Below, piece after piece: positions 16,109-25,261 of a stretch of 64,000 nt of DNA. The DNA is from Taibaiella sp. KBW10 (lineage in GTDB: Bacteria > Bacteroidota > Bacteroidia > Chitinophagales > Chitinophagaceae), in contig NZ_QAJI01000004.1 of assembly GCF_003852495.1 (NCBI RefSeq), positions 604,414-668,413 on the forward strand. The letters run 5' to 3'. Numbering within the stretch: position 1 is the first letter of the stretch; every line of letters starts with the position of its first letter. Position numbers and translations under genes: made by a program. Under the pieces are notes generated by a model that worked only from the letters and a program-made list of their open reading frames with translations, did not search any database and had not been told where the DNA came from.

Positions 16109-18868
16109 TTAACGCTGTATTTTAACACTTCCCGGAGCACTACCGGCTTTGTTAAGCCTGTAGCTGAAAGAAAGCATCAGGTATCTTCCAATAGTATTTG
16201 ATCTTTGCTCCATAAGATAGTTTAGCTGGCTGATTCGTTGAACCGCCTTGTTTTTATCCAACAGATCGAAAGCTCTGAGCGATATAGCACCGCGCTGATT
16301 GGCGAAAATATAGCGTGTAAGTTCTGCGCTTAAAACAGGTACGGTAACCGGCCGGTCAAAACTGCGCGCGGTATAATGGGTAATTGTTCCGGAAGTGGTG
16401 AAATTCCATTTTGCGGTAGGCCTGTACCCTATTTGTGCGAAACCGGAATAATTATAATACAGGTTATTCATTTCCCTATTGATCGAATAGCGGGAATCAG
16501 AAATATCAATACTTCCGCCCCATCTGAGATCCCATACATCACTATTGATATTGCTAAAACTCAGGTTCAGCGCATGAGACAAGGTATTGTTCTTATTGTT
16601 AACGGTATTTATCGGGCTAATACTTTGCCCTAAAGATTCAGTGATACCGGCCTGCAGATTAAGTCCTATACTGTTTATCGGCCGTGAGTAGTCGAGGGAT
16701 AACTGTGACGATAGTTGATATGGTGTATTCACCAATTGTAATTGTTGTGCGAGATTCGCAAATACCTTCCGGCCATAGGCGATCTCATTTCGCGTATAGC
16801 TTCCTCTTAGTGATGCGGAAAATGAAGACATGTCGAACTGGTTAAACATAAAATACATGGCATTTGCCGTATGGTTATATTCCGGTTTTAACGACACATT
16901 TCCACTTGTGAGCATTAAGGGATTACTGTAATCGGTTACCGGCATCAATTGTGCTACATTTGGTGCATTAACCGAGGTATTGTAAGAAAAGGTTACGCGC
17001 TTTCCTTTTCCCAGCTCTCTTTCCAGAAAAGCAAAGGGAAGGAAGTAGCCATAATGTTTATTATACAACGCCTGCCCGTTCATAATAGGGTTCAGCCACA
17101 AATCTTTTCGTTGCAGGCCCAGATTCCAGCGTAATGTTTTTTTATTTCTTTTTAGTGTCAGGCCATTATTCAGGCTCAGTACCTTCCGGGAAAATGCAGG
17201 ACTTAAAGAATCGATCTTAATTTCGGGCATAGCCAGCGGCCCTTGTTTACGATCGGTTTCCTCAGTTATTAATGCTGCGTTGGCAGACGGTTCCAGAAAA
17301 TATCCTTTACCCAATGCACGTACTGCTGTCAGCGTCGCCGATGCATTGATATTCTTACCCAAAAAATGGCGGTATTGCTCATCCTTTATTTCCAGTGCCG
17401 GGTTTTGGTATACGGTTTTGTTACGCCAGTTATTTTTGCTGGTCTGGTTTTTATAGCCGCCTTCCAATATGGCTTTTAGTAGTGGCCACTTCCCTTTCCG
17501 TTTCTGAAGCCAGGTAAAATCGGCTCCAAACTCACGTTTACCACCTTTTGTATCCGCATCGTTATCCAGATAATTTTCCAAGATGGCATTTCTGTAATTT
17601 TCAGAAGAAGAGTTGCCATACTGTTTATTGCTGCCTAAAAGACCATAAAAATTAAAAGTCATGAAATGCGCGGAATCCACCTGTTGGCGCCACTTTACAG
17701 AGGCCCTGTTCACAAAGTTTTCATATTTATTTTTTCCTTTACTTTCTGTAGCGAAGCTACCCTCGGGAATAAAGTTTTTAGCACTACTGGATTGATCGAG
17801 CAATTTATCCATACCATTACCCATATAATTAAATGTAAGTCGGTTATGAGCATTCGGCTCGACCAGGTAATTGAGCGCCAATGCACCGGAATTGACCTTA
17901 CCGGTCACGGGTTGGCCTACATCAATTGGTATCTCATCAGGATCAATCCTGATCTCACTACCGCCGCCGGTCAGCGATTTAAGCCCTCCGTTGAAATTAA
18001 AATAATCTTCCAGGCTAAATCCGAATTTATTGATATTATTGAGCATACCCATTGTGGCCAGCTGGCTTTTTGGGCGGAATTTAAATGCTTTTAAGGAAGC
18101 ATCATATTGGCTCGGGATACCTGCACCCGCCTTTACTTCGCCAAAATAGCCGGCTTTCTTGCCATCCTTCAGCACCAGATTCAGCGTTTGCTCGCGCTCC
18201 CCATCATCAATCCCCGAAAATAAAGAGGCATCTGACTTTTTTTCAAAAGCCTGTACCATCTCCACTGCATCGGCAGGCAGATTTTTGGTCGCGACTTTAG
18301 GATCATCTCCAAAAAACTCCTTTCCATCAACCAGGATTTTATTTACCCGCTTGCCCATCGATTTTACATTACCGTCTTTATCTACCTCCATTCCGGGCAT
18401 TTTCCGCAACAGATCCTCTACAACCGCATCGGGCTTCATTTTAAATGATCCGGCATTATACTCTAAAGTATCTCCTCTAAGGCGTATCGGTATTTTTTCG
18501 CCCGATACGATGACTTCATCCAGCACATTACCTTGTTCGTTAGACATCAGTATCTGGGAACCTAAATCTGTATTCAACTGCTCATTTACTTTTACCGGTT
18601 TGTACTCCGTGTAATAACCCATCAATGCCAGCTGCAGTAAATAGTCGCCATCCTTTACGGCGGTAAGGCTATACATCCCCTGTGCATTTGTAATTCCGAA
18701 AGATACTAAGGTGGAATCTTTTGGATCAAGCAGGGAGACCGAAACGCCTGCCAGCGGGGTCTGCACGCTATCGGCTACCTGGCCTTTAAGATGGTACTGG
18801 CCTGCGTATACAGCTCTTTGACACAGGCTAAAAAGCAGTATGAAGCTGCAAAAAATTGTTCTGAACAT
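16109..18868 (-). CDS. Outer-membrane beta-barrel protein with carboxypeptidase-regulatory-like and plug-like domains
   Basis: 919 residues. Signal peptide (ends AVYAG), then a carboxypeptidase-regulatory-like beta-sandwich at about 25-110 (HLKGQVADSVQTPLAGVSVS), then a plug-like region (GDTLEYNAGSFKMKPDAVVE, DLLRKMPGMEVDKDGNVKS, KRVNKILVDGKEFFGDDPK) and a large C-terminal barrel of the PF14905 'outer membrane protein beta-barrel' type (FNYMGNGMDKLLDQ, TFSYNTSVNAPNVAQLMPV, final LMLSFSYRLN). This group resembles TonB-dependent receptors but usually has no clear TonB box. It follows the GLPGLI gene by 9 bp on the same strand, the usual pairing in Bacteroidota. A role in transport or in stress of the envelope is suspected for the pair, but the substrate is unknown. 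Confidence 0.9.
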   Translation of the reverse strand: MFRTIFCSFILLFSLCQRAVYAGQYHLKGQVADSVQTPLAGVSVSLLDPKDSTLVSFGITNAQGMYSLTAVKDGDYLLQLALMGYYTEYKPVKVNEQLNTDLGSQILMSNEQGNVLDEVIVSGEKIPIRLRGDTLEYNAGSFKMKPDAVVEDLLRKMPGMEVDKDGNVKSMGKRVNKILVDGKEFFGDDPKVATKNLPADAVEMVQAFEKKSDASLFSGIDDGEREQTLNLVLKDGKKAGYFGEVKAGAGIPSQYDASLKAFKFRPKSQLATMGMLNNINKFGFSLEDYFNFNGGLKSLTGGGSEIRIDPDEIPIDVGQPVTGKVNSGALALNYLVEPNAHNRLTFNYMGNGMDKLLDQSSSAKNFIPEGSFATESKGKNKYENFVNRASVKWRQQVDSAHFMTFNFYGLLGSNKQYGNSSSENYRNAILENYLDNDADTKGGKREFGADFTWLQKRKGKWPLLKAILEGGYKNQTSKNNWRNKTVYQNPALEIKDEQYRHFLGKNINASATLTAVRALGKGYFLEPSANAALITEETDRKQGPLAMPEIKIDSLSPAFSRKVLSLNNGLTLKRNKKTLRWNLGLQRKDLWLNPIMNGQALYNKHYGYFLPFAFLERELGKGKRVTFSYNTSVNAPNVAQLMPVTDYSNPLMLTSGNVSLKPEYNHTANAMYFMFNQFDMSSFSASLRGSYTRNEIAYGRKVFANLAQQLQLVNTPYQLSSQLSLDYSRPINSIGLNLQAGITESLGQSISPINTVNNKNNTLSHALNLSFSNINSDVWDLRWGGSIDISDSRYSINREMNNLYYNYSGFAQIGYRPTAKWNFTTSGTITHYTARSFDRPVTVPVLSAELTRYIFANQRGAISLRAFDLLDKNKAVQRISQLNYLMEQRSNTIGRYLMLSFSYRLNKAGSAPGSVKIQR

Positions 18869-18877
18869 ATGTGTAGC

Positions 18878-19642
18878 TTATCTTCCTTGAACCTTAAAAA
18901 TAACATTGCCATTACCTCCAAACTGCTGCTGCATTTCGGCTATTTTCTTTTGCTCTATGGCTTCAAATTCTGTATCGGTTACTTTCTTGCCTTTCGTCGG
19001 CTCCTTTACCTTAGTGAGCATCTTCGCATCTATCGTATTTATGTCAACAGCCGTGATCTGCATCGTTTCGCCTATAGATAATTCCATAATCATACCGGGC
19101 AGACCGCTCTTGCCATTCGGACCGGAGGATACCGGGATTGCAGTCGTATACCAGGCCATCACTTGGTATTTTCCACTATCATCCATCATCGTGGCTTCCA
19201 TACAGGGCATACCCAAAATCTTCTTTTGCCTTCCGGTTGCCTTCCATTTAGAGGCCGGAATGGATGTTCTTTGCACCAAAAACATTTTTCCCATCAGGTC
19301 TTTTTGTTCCGTCTGCTTCTGTAGTTTAAGATCTGTGTATATTTTTTCATCTGGCTCCTGGCTGACAATCCGAACCATTCCATTACCTTCTTTATACTCA
19401 TCACTCTCTTCTCTTTTCATGTTACTATTTTCGTACAAAGTTGCTTCAGGAGTGAAATACAATACTTTCATCGATTTCTTTTCACTAGGAAGCATATCAG
19501 CAATGCCTGCAGGAAGATTGCTATTTTCAAGTTGTTTCTTATCAATAAACACTTTGCTTTCGTAGGTGATCATCCCTAAGGTTTGTTGGGCCATTGCGAT
19601 ACCGGTTAACAGCAAGAAAGGAAGGACTAATAACTTTTTCAT
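18878..19642 (-). CDS. GLPGLI family protein
   Basis: 254 residues. Signal peptide ends at GIAMAQ. The family signature is at about residues 180-195 (GKSGLPGMIMEL), preceded by VMAWYTTAIPVSSGP, as in TIGR01200. The C-terminus is Lys/Gln-rich (EFEAIEQKKIAEMQQQFG). GLPGLI proteins are exported and found only in Bacteroidota; their function is unknown. It is the first gene of the pair with the outer-membrane beta-barrel, and both diverge from a histidine kinase/response regulator pair, which suggests that the pair is the target of that two-component system. Confidence 0.93.
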   Translation of the reverse strand: MKKLLVLPFLLLTGIAMAQQTLGMITYESKVFIDKKQLENSNLPAGIADMLPSEKKSMKVLYFTPEATLYENSNMKREESDEYKEGNGMVRIVSQEPDEKIYTDLKLQKQTEQKDLMGKMFLVQRTSIPASKWKATGRQKKILGMPCMEATMMDDSGKYQVMAWYTTAIPVSSGPNGKSGLPGMIMELSIGETMQITAVDINTIDAKMLTKVKEPTKGKKVTDTEFEAIEQKKIAEMQQQFGGNGNVIFKVQGR

Positions 19643-19668
19643 TTTTTATTTGATTTTGTTTGTTATTG

Positions 19669-19676
19669 CAAAGCTA
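19669..19676 (-). promoter_or_regulatory. -7 box of the GLPGLI/beta-barrel operon
   Basis: On the minus strand this reads TAGCTTTG, a full match to TAnnTTTG, 27 bp before the GLPGLI start codon. The tandem repeat at 19713-19732 lies about 37 bp upstream of it, where an activator would bind. Confidence 0.5.
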
Positions 19677-19712
19677 TTTCCTGAAGCTGCGCGCCGGGGT
19701 TAACGCCCACCC

Positions 19713-19732
19713 AAATAAGGTTAAATAAGGTT
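19713..19732. promoter_or_regulatory. Tandem 10-bp direct repeat, candidate response-regulator site
   Basis: Two perfect adjacent copies of AAATAAGGTT lie between the divergent GLPGLI and kinase genes. A period of one helical turn is what OmpR/PhoB-type regulators usually bind as head-to-tail dimers, and such a regulator is coded right next to it (21243-21956). A related GGTTAAC/GTTAAC element recurs just to the left (about 19699-19704) and at the right end of the repeat. Confidence 0.5.
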
Positions 19733-19768
19733 AACTATTTTCGGGATTACTAAAAGCATTTAGTTTAT

Positions 19769-21259
19769 TTGCAGATAAATAAGTCTATTAAAGTGTTGCA
19801 CAATAGGAAACAGGCAGGTAAACTCAAATTAATCCGCTGGCTGATGCTGGCAAGCGAAATCTTGCTGCTTTTATTTTTGTGCACCTGGATCGTAAACCAA
19901 TACAAAGAGGCAGAAACGCGACTCAGCAAGGATGTAGCAACTATATTTACGAAGGTTGAAAACAAAATTGCCGATAGTCTCCTAAACAATGAGATAACTA
20001 TCCTACTTCAAGACAACCCTGTTGGATCAGACACGCTTCAGTTCAAAATCGCCGCCAGGGATACAGGGCTTATCGCCGGCCAGGCAGGTCATAAAGCCCT
20101 TAACCTGTCAACTGACCCTTCTTTTGTCGCGCATGCGACTACTAAACGGGACAGGGTCACCTCCGTACACACATACAGAATCGCCAAAAACGCCAAACCC
20201 TTACCGGATAATCCGGAAGATACGCGCAAAGTACTACGCCTGGCTTTACAACAGATCGTAAATGATATTGACCTGGATACCCTGCGGACGAAAACAGATA
20301 CCTCACTGCTCAGGAAAACATTTACGACAGCAGTCCAGCAGCATTGGCCTAATATTGGCGTGCATTGGCATGCGGCAGGTCCTAATTCTTCAAGCTTCAG
20401 TTATAAACCAAAGGAGGTATCGCCTAGTTTAAACCTGACCGGTTATCAATTATATATCGTCAAAGCCATTGCTTCCCAAACTGCATTTGGCCTTGTCCTT
20501 CTTTTGCTGACAAGCCTTGCCTTTATTTTGGCTTATCGCAATGCGAAACAACAAACGCTGTTTTCGCAACAAAAAGATCATTTTATCAGTAACATTTCTC
20601 ATGAACTCAAAACGCCGGTAGCGACCACTAAAGTGGCTATTGAAGCATTGAGCATGTATGATGCCCTTGAAGATCCTCAACGCTCTAAACGGTATTTAAG
20701 AATGGCCGGTTGGGAGATCAACCGCCTTGAACTCATGATCTCTAAAATAATGGATACGATGCAGGCGGCAAATGGTGTTTTGACATTGGCACAAAAACCC
20801 TTAATGTTACCCGCACTTGTACTCGAAATCACCCATTCATTACAACAGGTATTTATCGAACAAGCCATCCAATTACAATGGGATATAGAAGAGGAATCTT
20901 TATGGGTCATGGCAGATCATACGCATCTTACGGGCGCCTTGTATAATCTTATTGACAATGCCATAAAATACGGAAACAACCTTATTAAAATAAGTATCCA
21001 AAGGCAAGATGGAAGGGTATGCTTTACGATTGCTGATAATGGCCCGGGCATCCCTTCTGCCTATCAATCACGGGTTTTCGAGCAGTTTGTACGGATACCA
21101 CAAGGAGATATCCATAATGTAAAAGGATATGGCTTAGGCTTATCCTATGCGCAGTATGTTGTCGCCGCCCACAAAGGCAGCTTAAAACTTAAACAGGTGC
21201 CCGGATGGGGCGCTGTATTCTGTATTTCACTCCCTGAATTGCATGAAAATGAACTATAA
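19769..21259 (+). CDS. Sensor histidine kinase
   Basis: 496 residues from a TTG at 19769 (a GTG at 19793 is an alternative). Two membrane helices, about 21-43 and 238-256, enclose a periplasmic sensor of about 190 residues with no recognised fold. The HisKA H-box is SNISHELKTPV (His278); the catalytic domain has the N-box DNAIKYGN, G1 ADNGPGIP, F-box FEQF and G2 GYGLGLSY. It autophosphorylates and passes phosphate to the response regulator that follows with a 17-bp overlap. It is divergent from the GLPGLI and beta-barrel genes, so the periplasmic sensor may respond to envelope stress or to a compound handled by that outer-membrane pair (inference). Confidence 0.93.
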   Translation: MQINKSIKVLHNRKQAGKLKLIRWLMLASEILLLLFLCTWIVNQYKEAETRLSKDVATIFTKVENKIADSLLNNEITILLQDNPVGSDTLQFKIAARDTGLIAGQAGHKALNLSTDPSFVAHATTKRDRVTSVHTYRIAKNAKPLPDNPEDTRKVLRLALQQIVNDIDLDTLRTKTDTSLLRKTFTTAVQQHWPNIGVHWHAAGPNSSSFSYKPKEVSPSLNLTGYQLYIVKAIASQTAFGLVLLLLTSLAFILAYRNAKQQTLFSQQKDHFISNISHELKTPVATTKVAIEALSMYDALEDPQRSKRYLRMAGWEINRLELMISKIMDTMQAANGVLTLAQKPLMLPALVLEITHSLQQVFIEQAIQLQWDIEEESLWVMADHTHLTGALYNLIDNAIKYGNNLIKISIQRQDGRVCFTIADNGPGIPSAYQSRVFEQFVRIPQGDIHNVKGYGLGLSYAQYVVAAHKGSLKLKQVPGWGAVFCISLPELHENEL

Positions 21260-21956
21260 AGTACTCTATATTGAAGACGAAGAGCACCTGGCCAGTATTG
21301 TGAAAGAGACCCTTCAGATAAAAGGCTACAGCGTGCATCACCAAAAGGAAGGAACAAAAATCCTGGAGCTGATCACTTCTTTTCAACCGGATGTGTGCGT
21401 GCTGGATATTATGCTGCCTTATGTAGATGGATATAGTCTGGGCAGAACGATCAGACAGGTTTATCCCAAGCTGCCGATTATTTTTCTGACGGCAAAAAGC
21501 CAGACACAGGATATCGTCGACGGATTTTCTTCGGGAGGAACCGATTATATAAAAAAACCATTCAGCCTCGAAGAACTCATGGTGCGTATTGATAACCAGA
21601 TATTAATTCAACACCGTACAAAAAGTAATGAAAAGAAAACCACTCAGCAGGAAATTAAAATCGGGCATTTTCGTTATGCACCGCACCTCATGAAGTTATT
21701 TGGCCCGACGGAAACCATAAAACTCTCGAACAGGGAAACTGAAATTCTGAATATTCTGTGTATGTCGCCCAACACACCGATAGACCGGCGGGAACTGATG
21801 AAAATGATTTGGGGCGATGATTCTTATTTTATCAGCCGTAACCTGGATGTCTATATACGCAGATTAAGGGAATACTTTAGCCCGGGAACCGGCGTGGAAA
21901 TCATAACCCTGAAGGGTAAAGGATATAATTTTAGTGTATCTGACGAGGGCTTATAA
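21243..21956 (+). CDS. OmpR/PhoB-family response regulator
   Basis: 237 residues. Receiver domain at about 5-120 with the acidic pair ED (11-12), phospho-acceptor Asp55 (VLDIMLP) and the conserved Lys in YIKKPF. The winged-helix DNA-binding domain occupies about 145-233 (LSNRETEILNILCMSPN, ISRNLDVYIRRLREYF, TLKGKGYNF). It overlaps the kinase gene by 17 bp, so the two are translationally linked. The tandem AAATAAGGTT repeat at 19713-19732 is a candidate binding site. Confidence 0.94.
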   Translation: MKMNYKVLYIEDEEHLASIVKETLQIKGYSVHHQKEGTKILELITSFQPDVCVLDIMLPYVDGYSLGRTIRQVYPKLPIIFLTAKSQTQDIVDGFSSGGTDYIKKPFSLEELMVRIDNQILIQHRTKSNEKKTTQQEIKIGHFRYAPHLMKLFGPTETIKLSNRETEILNILCMSPNTPIDRRELMKMIWGDDSYFISRNLDVYIRRLREYFSPGTGVEIITLKGKGYNFSVSDEGL

Positions 21957-22020
21957 TATGGTTTTCTATGTAAGCCTCATAACAAGGAGCTTATTATAGG
22001 AGCTCCCCCTATCAGTAGAT

Positions 22021-22758
22021 TTATCGCGATTTCTTAGGTTTAATTTTTTGTGCCATTTGCAAGGTATGTTTTAATGATTTTGTATTGGTCCAATCACCAT
22101 GTCCAACAATAACAAACTTTGGCAGCGGGCATTTTTCCTGCACATTTCTGATGGTTGCCGCATAATCGTTCACATTTGCATCTCCTAAATAACCTAAATC
22201 ATCGTCTTCAAAGCTTTTTATAAGGCAACCTCCATAAAGAATTTTCTCTTTCTCAAACCAAATAACAATATTGACCGCTGTGTGTCCTTGCCCGGGAAAA
22301 TAAGTTTGAAAGGTATAGGAACCAATTGTAAAAGTCGTATCCTTATCCATCAGGAATTCGGCTCTTTTCATGCCCTGCAGCCTACTCAATTCATCAATTT
22401 GCTTTGTCGTGTAGGTTTTTATTCCCTGTTTTCTATAATATTCCAGTCCACCGGTTCGGTCTGAATGAAAATCTGTCGCAATACATAGTACTACATCTTT
22501 ATTGTGTCTTCGTTTGATACTATCCAATAAAGGTTGAAATTGTGTGGTGTCCCAGGGGCTATCAAACATAACAACACCATCTTTAGTTACGAGATACATC
22601 CCGTTTGCGGGCACGCGGTCTCCTTTGTATAAATTAAATGTTGTATACACATAGAAGTCTCCCGTCAGGTGAACGATTTCCAAACGATTATCGGTCGTTT
22701 GTCCAAAAGTGTTTATAAAGAAAAACAAAGAAAATACTGTCATCATTATTGTCCGCAT
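22021..22758 (-). CDS. Subclass B1 metallo-beta-lactamase homologue with altered Zn1 ligand
   Basis: 245 residues with signal peptide (ends NTFGQ), so periplasmic. The fold and most zinc ligands fit the BlaB/IND-like B1 group: second His98 and Asp100 (FHSDRTGG), His159 (GQGHTAVNIVIW), Cys178 (GGCLIKS, with the Lys of the B1 active site) and His220 (VGHGDW). The first His of the HxHxD motif is replaced by Asp96 (TDFHSD, codon GAT at 22471-22473), and the usual Asp after GHT is Val. In this class the family hydrolyses beta-lactams including carbapenems, but with one of three Zn1 ligands changed the activity may be altered or lost. It stands alone; the homologue is otherwise full length. Confidence 0.88.
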   Translation of the reverse strand: MRTIMMTVFSLFFFINTFGQTTDNRLEIVHLTGDFYVYTTFNLYKGDRVPANGMYLVTKDGVVMFDSPWDTTQFQPLLDSIKRRHNKDVVLCIATDFHSDRTGGLEYYRKQGIKTYTTKQIDELSRLQGMKRAEFLMDKDTTFTIGSYTFQTYFPGQGHTAVNIVIWFEKEKILYGGCLIKSFEDDDLGYLGDANVNDYAATIRNVQEKCPLPKFVIVGHGDWTNTKSLKHTLQMAQKIKPKKSR

Positions 22759-22890
22759 AATATGTCTATTTTATCCTTTTACGGTTACCGAAATTGATTT
22801 ATGCAGGGGGCATATTTTTAAAAGCAAAAATCAATATTAATTACATTTTTTTCACATGTACCTTATCCAATCCATCCTAATAATACATGC

Positions 22891-22912
22891 AGCCCTGCTG
22901 CCCAACAGGGCT
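22891..22912 (-). terminator. Probable terminator hairpin
   Basis: AGCCCTG pairs with CAGGGCT over an 8-nt loop, five bases after the stop of the minus-strand metalloprotease gene. The T-run on the minus strand is weak, whereas the plus strand has TTTTATTAT. Confidence 0.5.
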
Positions 22913-22916
22913 TTTA

Positions 22917-24293
22917 TTATAGTGATTTTAATAATTGTTCAATTGTTGACTGCTTTTGGTTTAATATGATTAATTGGCTCTTATCGTTTAATAAAATCTT
23001 GTAGTTAAATTCCTTGTCCGCGTTAAACTTCCAATCTTTTAGCTCGATAAATTTCTTTTTTATAAGCTTTAGTTTTTCATTATTATTTTTTGATACAATG
23101 ATCAGCTTAGTTAAAGGCGTTTTCTGCATTTTATCTATACTGTTTTCGTCAATTTGTGTGGCATTTTCTTCACTTGAACGATACCAGAACATTTTGCTCA
23201 CTGTATTTAAATCTTCTTCATTTTCGGTAATGATATACCTGTATGTCATAATATTTTCAAGTTCATTGATCCAATTTGGGAAATTAGATTCATAAATTTT
23301 GATAAAATTATCAATAAAATTTCTATCAATTGGTTTTTTCTGTTCGATGTATTCAAGCACTAAAGGATATATCTTTCTTGCCATCAAGTCAATATAAGTA
23401 TGATAATACCAATCATTTGCATCCTCCTTCCCATCTAATACTTTATATACATAGCCATTTCCTAATGCTGTGGCTAAAACTTCATTCATAAGTTGGTATG
23501 CATAATTGCTGCTTTTCGATTTGTTCTCTTTGAAATATTGGTCAATTTGCATTTTTACTTCAAGCGACTGTTCGTTGTAGATGATATGAAAAGTTTCGTG
23601 CAACATAACGCTGAATAAATCTTTATAATCACGCAAATTGGTTTGAATGGCACTAATGAAATTATTGTAAAATGCCTGCGCTGTAAACCCTTTAGCATTC
23701 GGTAATGGATAGAATGCTATTTCAAAAGGAATGGCCTTATCCCAACTGGCATTATAAAACGCCAATCCTGTCTCGAAAAAATGCGCCATGTTGTGGTCTG
23801 TTGAATATCTGGTAATCTCTGCTAATTGCTTTTCAAATTGCGCTTTATTGGGGTTGTAAATAAGTTCATTATAAATCGGTGTAAAAACAGAAATCATTTC
23901 TGCTAAATCATTTAGTGTCTTATTAGGAACAATTCCAACAGAACGAAGTTTAAAATCATTCAGATTTGTCGTCTCTATTAGATTTTTCTTCAAAATATCT
24001 CTCGTTTGCATGGGTGTTTTAGAACCATACGGAAACGCTTCAAATTGATAACTGTAATCAATGTTTAGCTTATCAAATTTTGAGCATATATCTTTATATT
24101 GCGCAATGTTATATTTTGATTTTTTAAATTCTGTTTTTAAAACATTTTCCGGATAATTGTCCGAAAGATTTTGCATGAAAACAAAAACCGCCAATTGCTC
24201 AGAATATTTTATGTTGAATGTTGTCTTTTGGCCAAATGCAAGGCTTGTCAAAAATAAAAAAGTCAGTAAAAGACTATGTTTCATAATATTCAT
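22917..24293 (-). CDS. Exported putative zinc metalloprotease (HExxH)
   Basis: 458 residues. Signal peptide ends at SLAFGQ. A HExxH motif lies at 232-236 (MLHETFHIIYN) and a likely third ligand in LMNEVLATALGNG (Glu271), a gluzincin-like layout. The rest is rich in Asn, Lys, Tyr and Phe. I recognise no named family; the layout is like uncharacterised DUF2268-type or related secreted peptidases. The gene is clearly more AT-rich than its neighbours and has no operon partner, which could mean recent transfer. The start is ATG at 24293; an ATG three codons later is equally possible. Substrate unknown. Confidence 0.78.
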   Translation of the reverse strand: MNIMKHSLLLTFLFLTSLAFGQKTTFNIKYSEQLAVFVFMQNLSDNYPENVLKTEFKKSKYNIAQYKDICSKFDKLNIDYSYQFEAFPYGSKTPMQTRDILKKNLIETTNLNDFKLRSVGIVPNKTLNDLAEMISVFTPIYNELIYNPNKAQFEKQLAEITRYSTDHNMAHFFETGLAFYNASWDKAIPFEIAFYPLPNAKGFTAQAFYNNFISAIQTNLRDYKDLFSVMLHETFHIIYNEQSLEVKMQIDQYFKENKSKSSNYAYQLMNEVLATALGNGYVYKVLDGKEDANDWYYHTYIDLMARKIYPLVLEYIEQKKPIDRNFIDNFIKIYESNFPNWINELENIMTYRYIITENEEDLNTVSKMFWYRSSEENATQIDENSIDKMQKTPLTKLIIVSKNNNEKLKLIKKKFIELKDWKFNADKEFNYKILLNDKSQLIILNQKQSTIEQLLKSL

Positions 24294-24912
24294 TGCGGTT
24301 TGTGTCGATATATATCCTCGTTCAAATATACATAAGATTCTAATTTTTCAAATTGCCTACCTGCAGCATATCCTGAATAATTTCGCCTACCCTATTTCGG
24401 GATAAGCCGTTTCAAATTCTATGTTATAATATTCATTCCGCCCTTTTCAAGGGCAACAGAAGGGGCAAAAAGACTTCTGTAATTTAAAAACAAATATTAG
24501 CTGTAAAGGCTACACTGTTGTTATTCTTTTGAATTCGTAAATAGATTTTATTGCGTATCCGCTTTTAGAAAACATAGACTTAATTATTATTTTGGCTTCC
24601 GCTTATCACCAAAAATGACGGCCTATATCCGGATTTCATATAGATTTTATTGCAAGGCATGAATTCTTAAGTGATTTTACGGTCCGTAACACAGTCTATG
24701 ATTATTAAGAAAATGATCTCCTACGCTTCCTAACAAGCTATCTTTCAGTAGACACGCTAAAGTCTTTCATTTTTGATTGGCAAAATACAGTATCGGCAAA
24801 AAAAGTTTTTTATAATATTTCCAAAAAAACGCTAAAAACAACTGTTAAATCTATTAACTTTGATCCAACAAAAAATTATGTTTATGAAAAAACAATTAGT
24901 CTTTCTGTAGTT
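24294..24912. other. Intergenic region, 0.6 kb, with repeat fragments
   Basis: No gene. At 24435-24465 there is a CCCTTTTCAAGGGCAACAGA stretch like the hairpin of the degenerate repeat family, and at 24551-24580 a block with GTATCCGCTTTTAG that is the inverse of 9362-9375. ATAGATTTTATTGC occurs twice (about 24541 and 24647). The last 30 bases contain the probable true start of the PKD lipoprotein. Confidence 0.45.
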
Positions 24913-25236
24913 ATGCTGGCAGCAATCGCTACAATCAGTTCCTGTAGCAAAGCCATCGATTGTGTGCTGGAAGGCGCCACTACTTCTATCAGCGCGACAA
25001 AGGATGCAAGCAATGTAAAACAGTACACGTTTAAGCCCGGTTACTTAGGTTCCCATTCCGTTAGTACGGTAGATTGGGATTTCGGAGATGGACAAAAGAC
25101 CACCACCACCGGAGTAGCTTCTGTAGTGCATACCTATGCCACGGCAGGTACAAAGCAGGTAAAAGCGACGATTAAAATTAAAAACAAAAATAAAACCTGT
25201 AGTGCAATGCCTCAAAAGGCTGTAGAGGTGCAATAA
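24913..25236 (+). CDS. PKD-domain lipoprotein with probable frameshift in the signal peptide
   Basis: 107 residues from the ATG at 24913. The mature part from SSCSK (Cys11, lipobox) carries a single PKD domain with the signature VDWDFGDGQ and VVHTYATAG, a beta-sandwich common in surface proteins. From this ATG the signal peptide is only 10 residues and has no positive n-region. An upstream ATG at 24884 followed by A6 reads MKKQLVFL and stops; with one extra A it would read MKKTISLSVVMLAA and join this frame perfectly, giving a normal lipoprotein signal peptide. So the gene is either frameshifted in an A tract, phase-variable, or affected by a sequencing error. Downstream lies a strong terminator at 25262-25314. 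Confidence 0.7.
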   Translation: MLAAIATISSCSKAIDCVLEGATTSISATKDASNVKQYTFKPGYLGSHSVSTVDWDFGDGQKTTTTGVASVVHTYATAGTKQVKATIKIKNKNKTCSAMPQKAVEVQ

Positions 25237-25261
25237 AGTATTTTAAAGACAATAGCACAAC

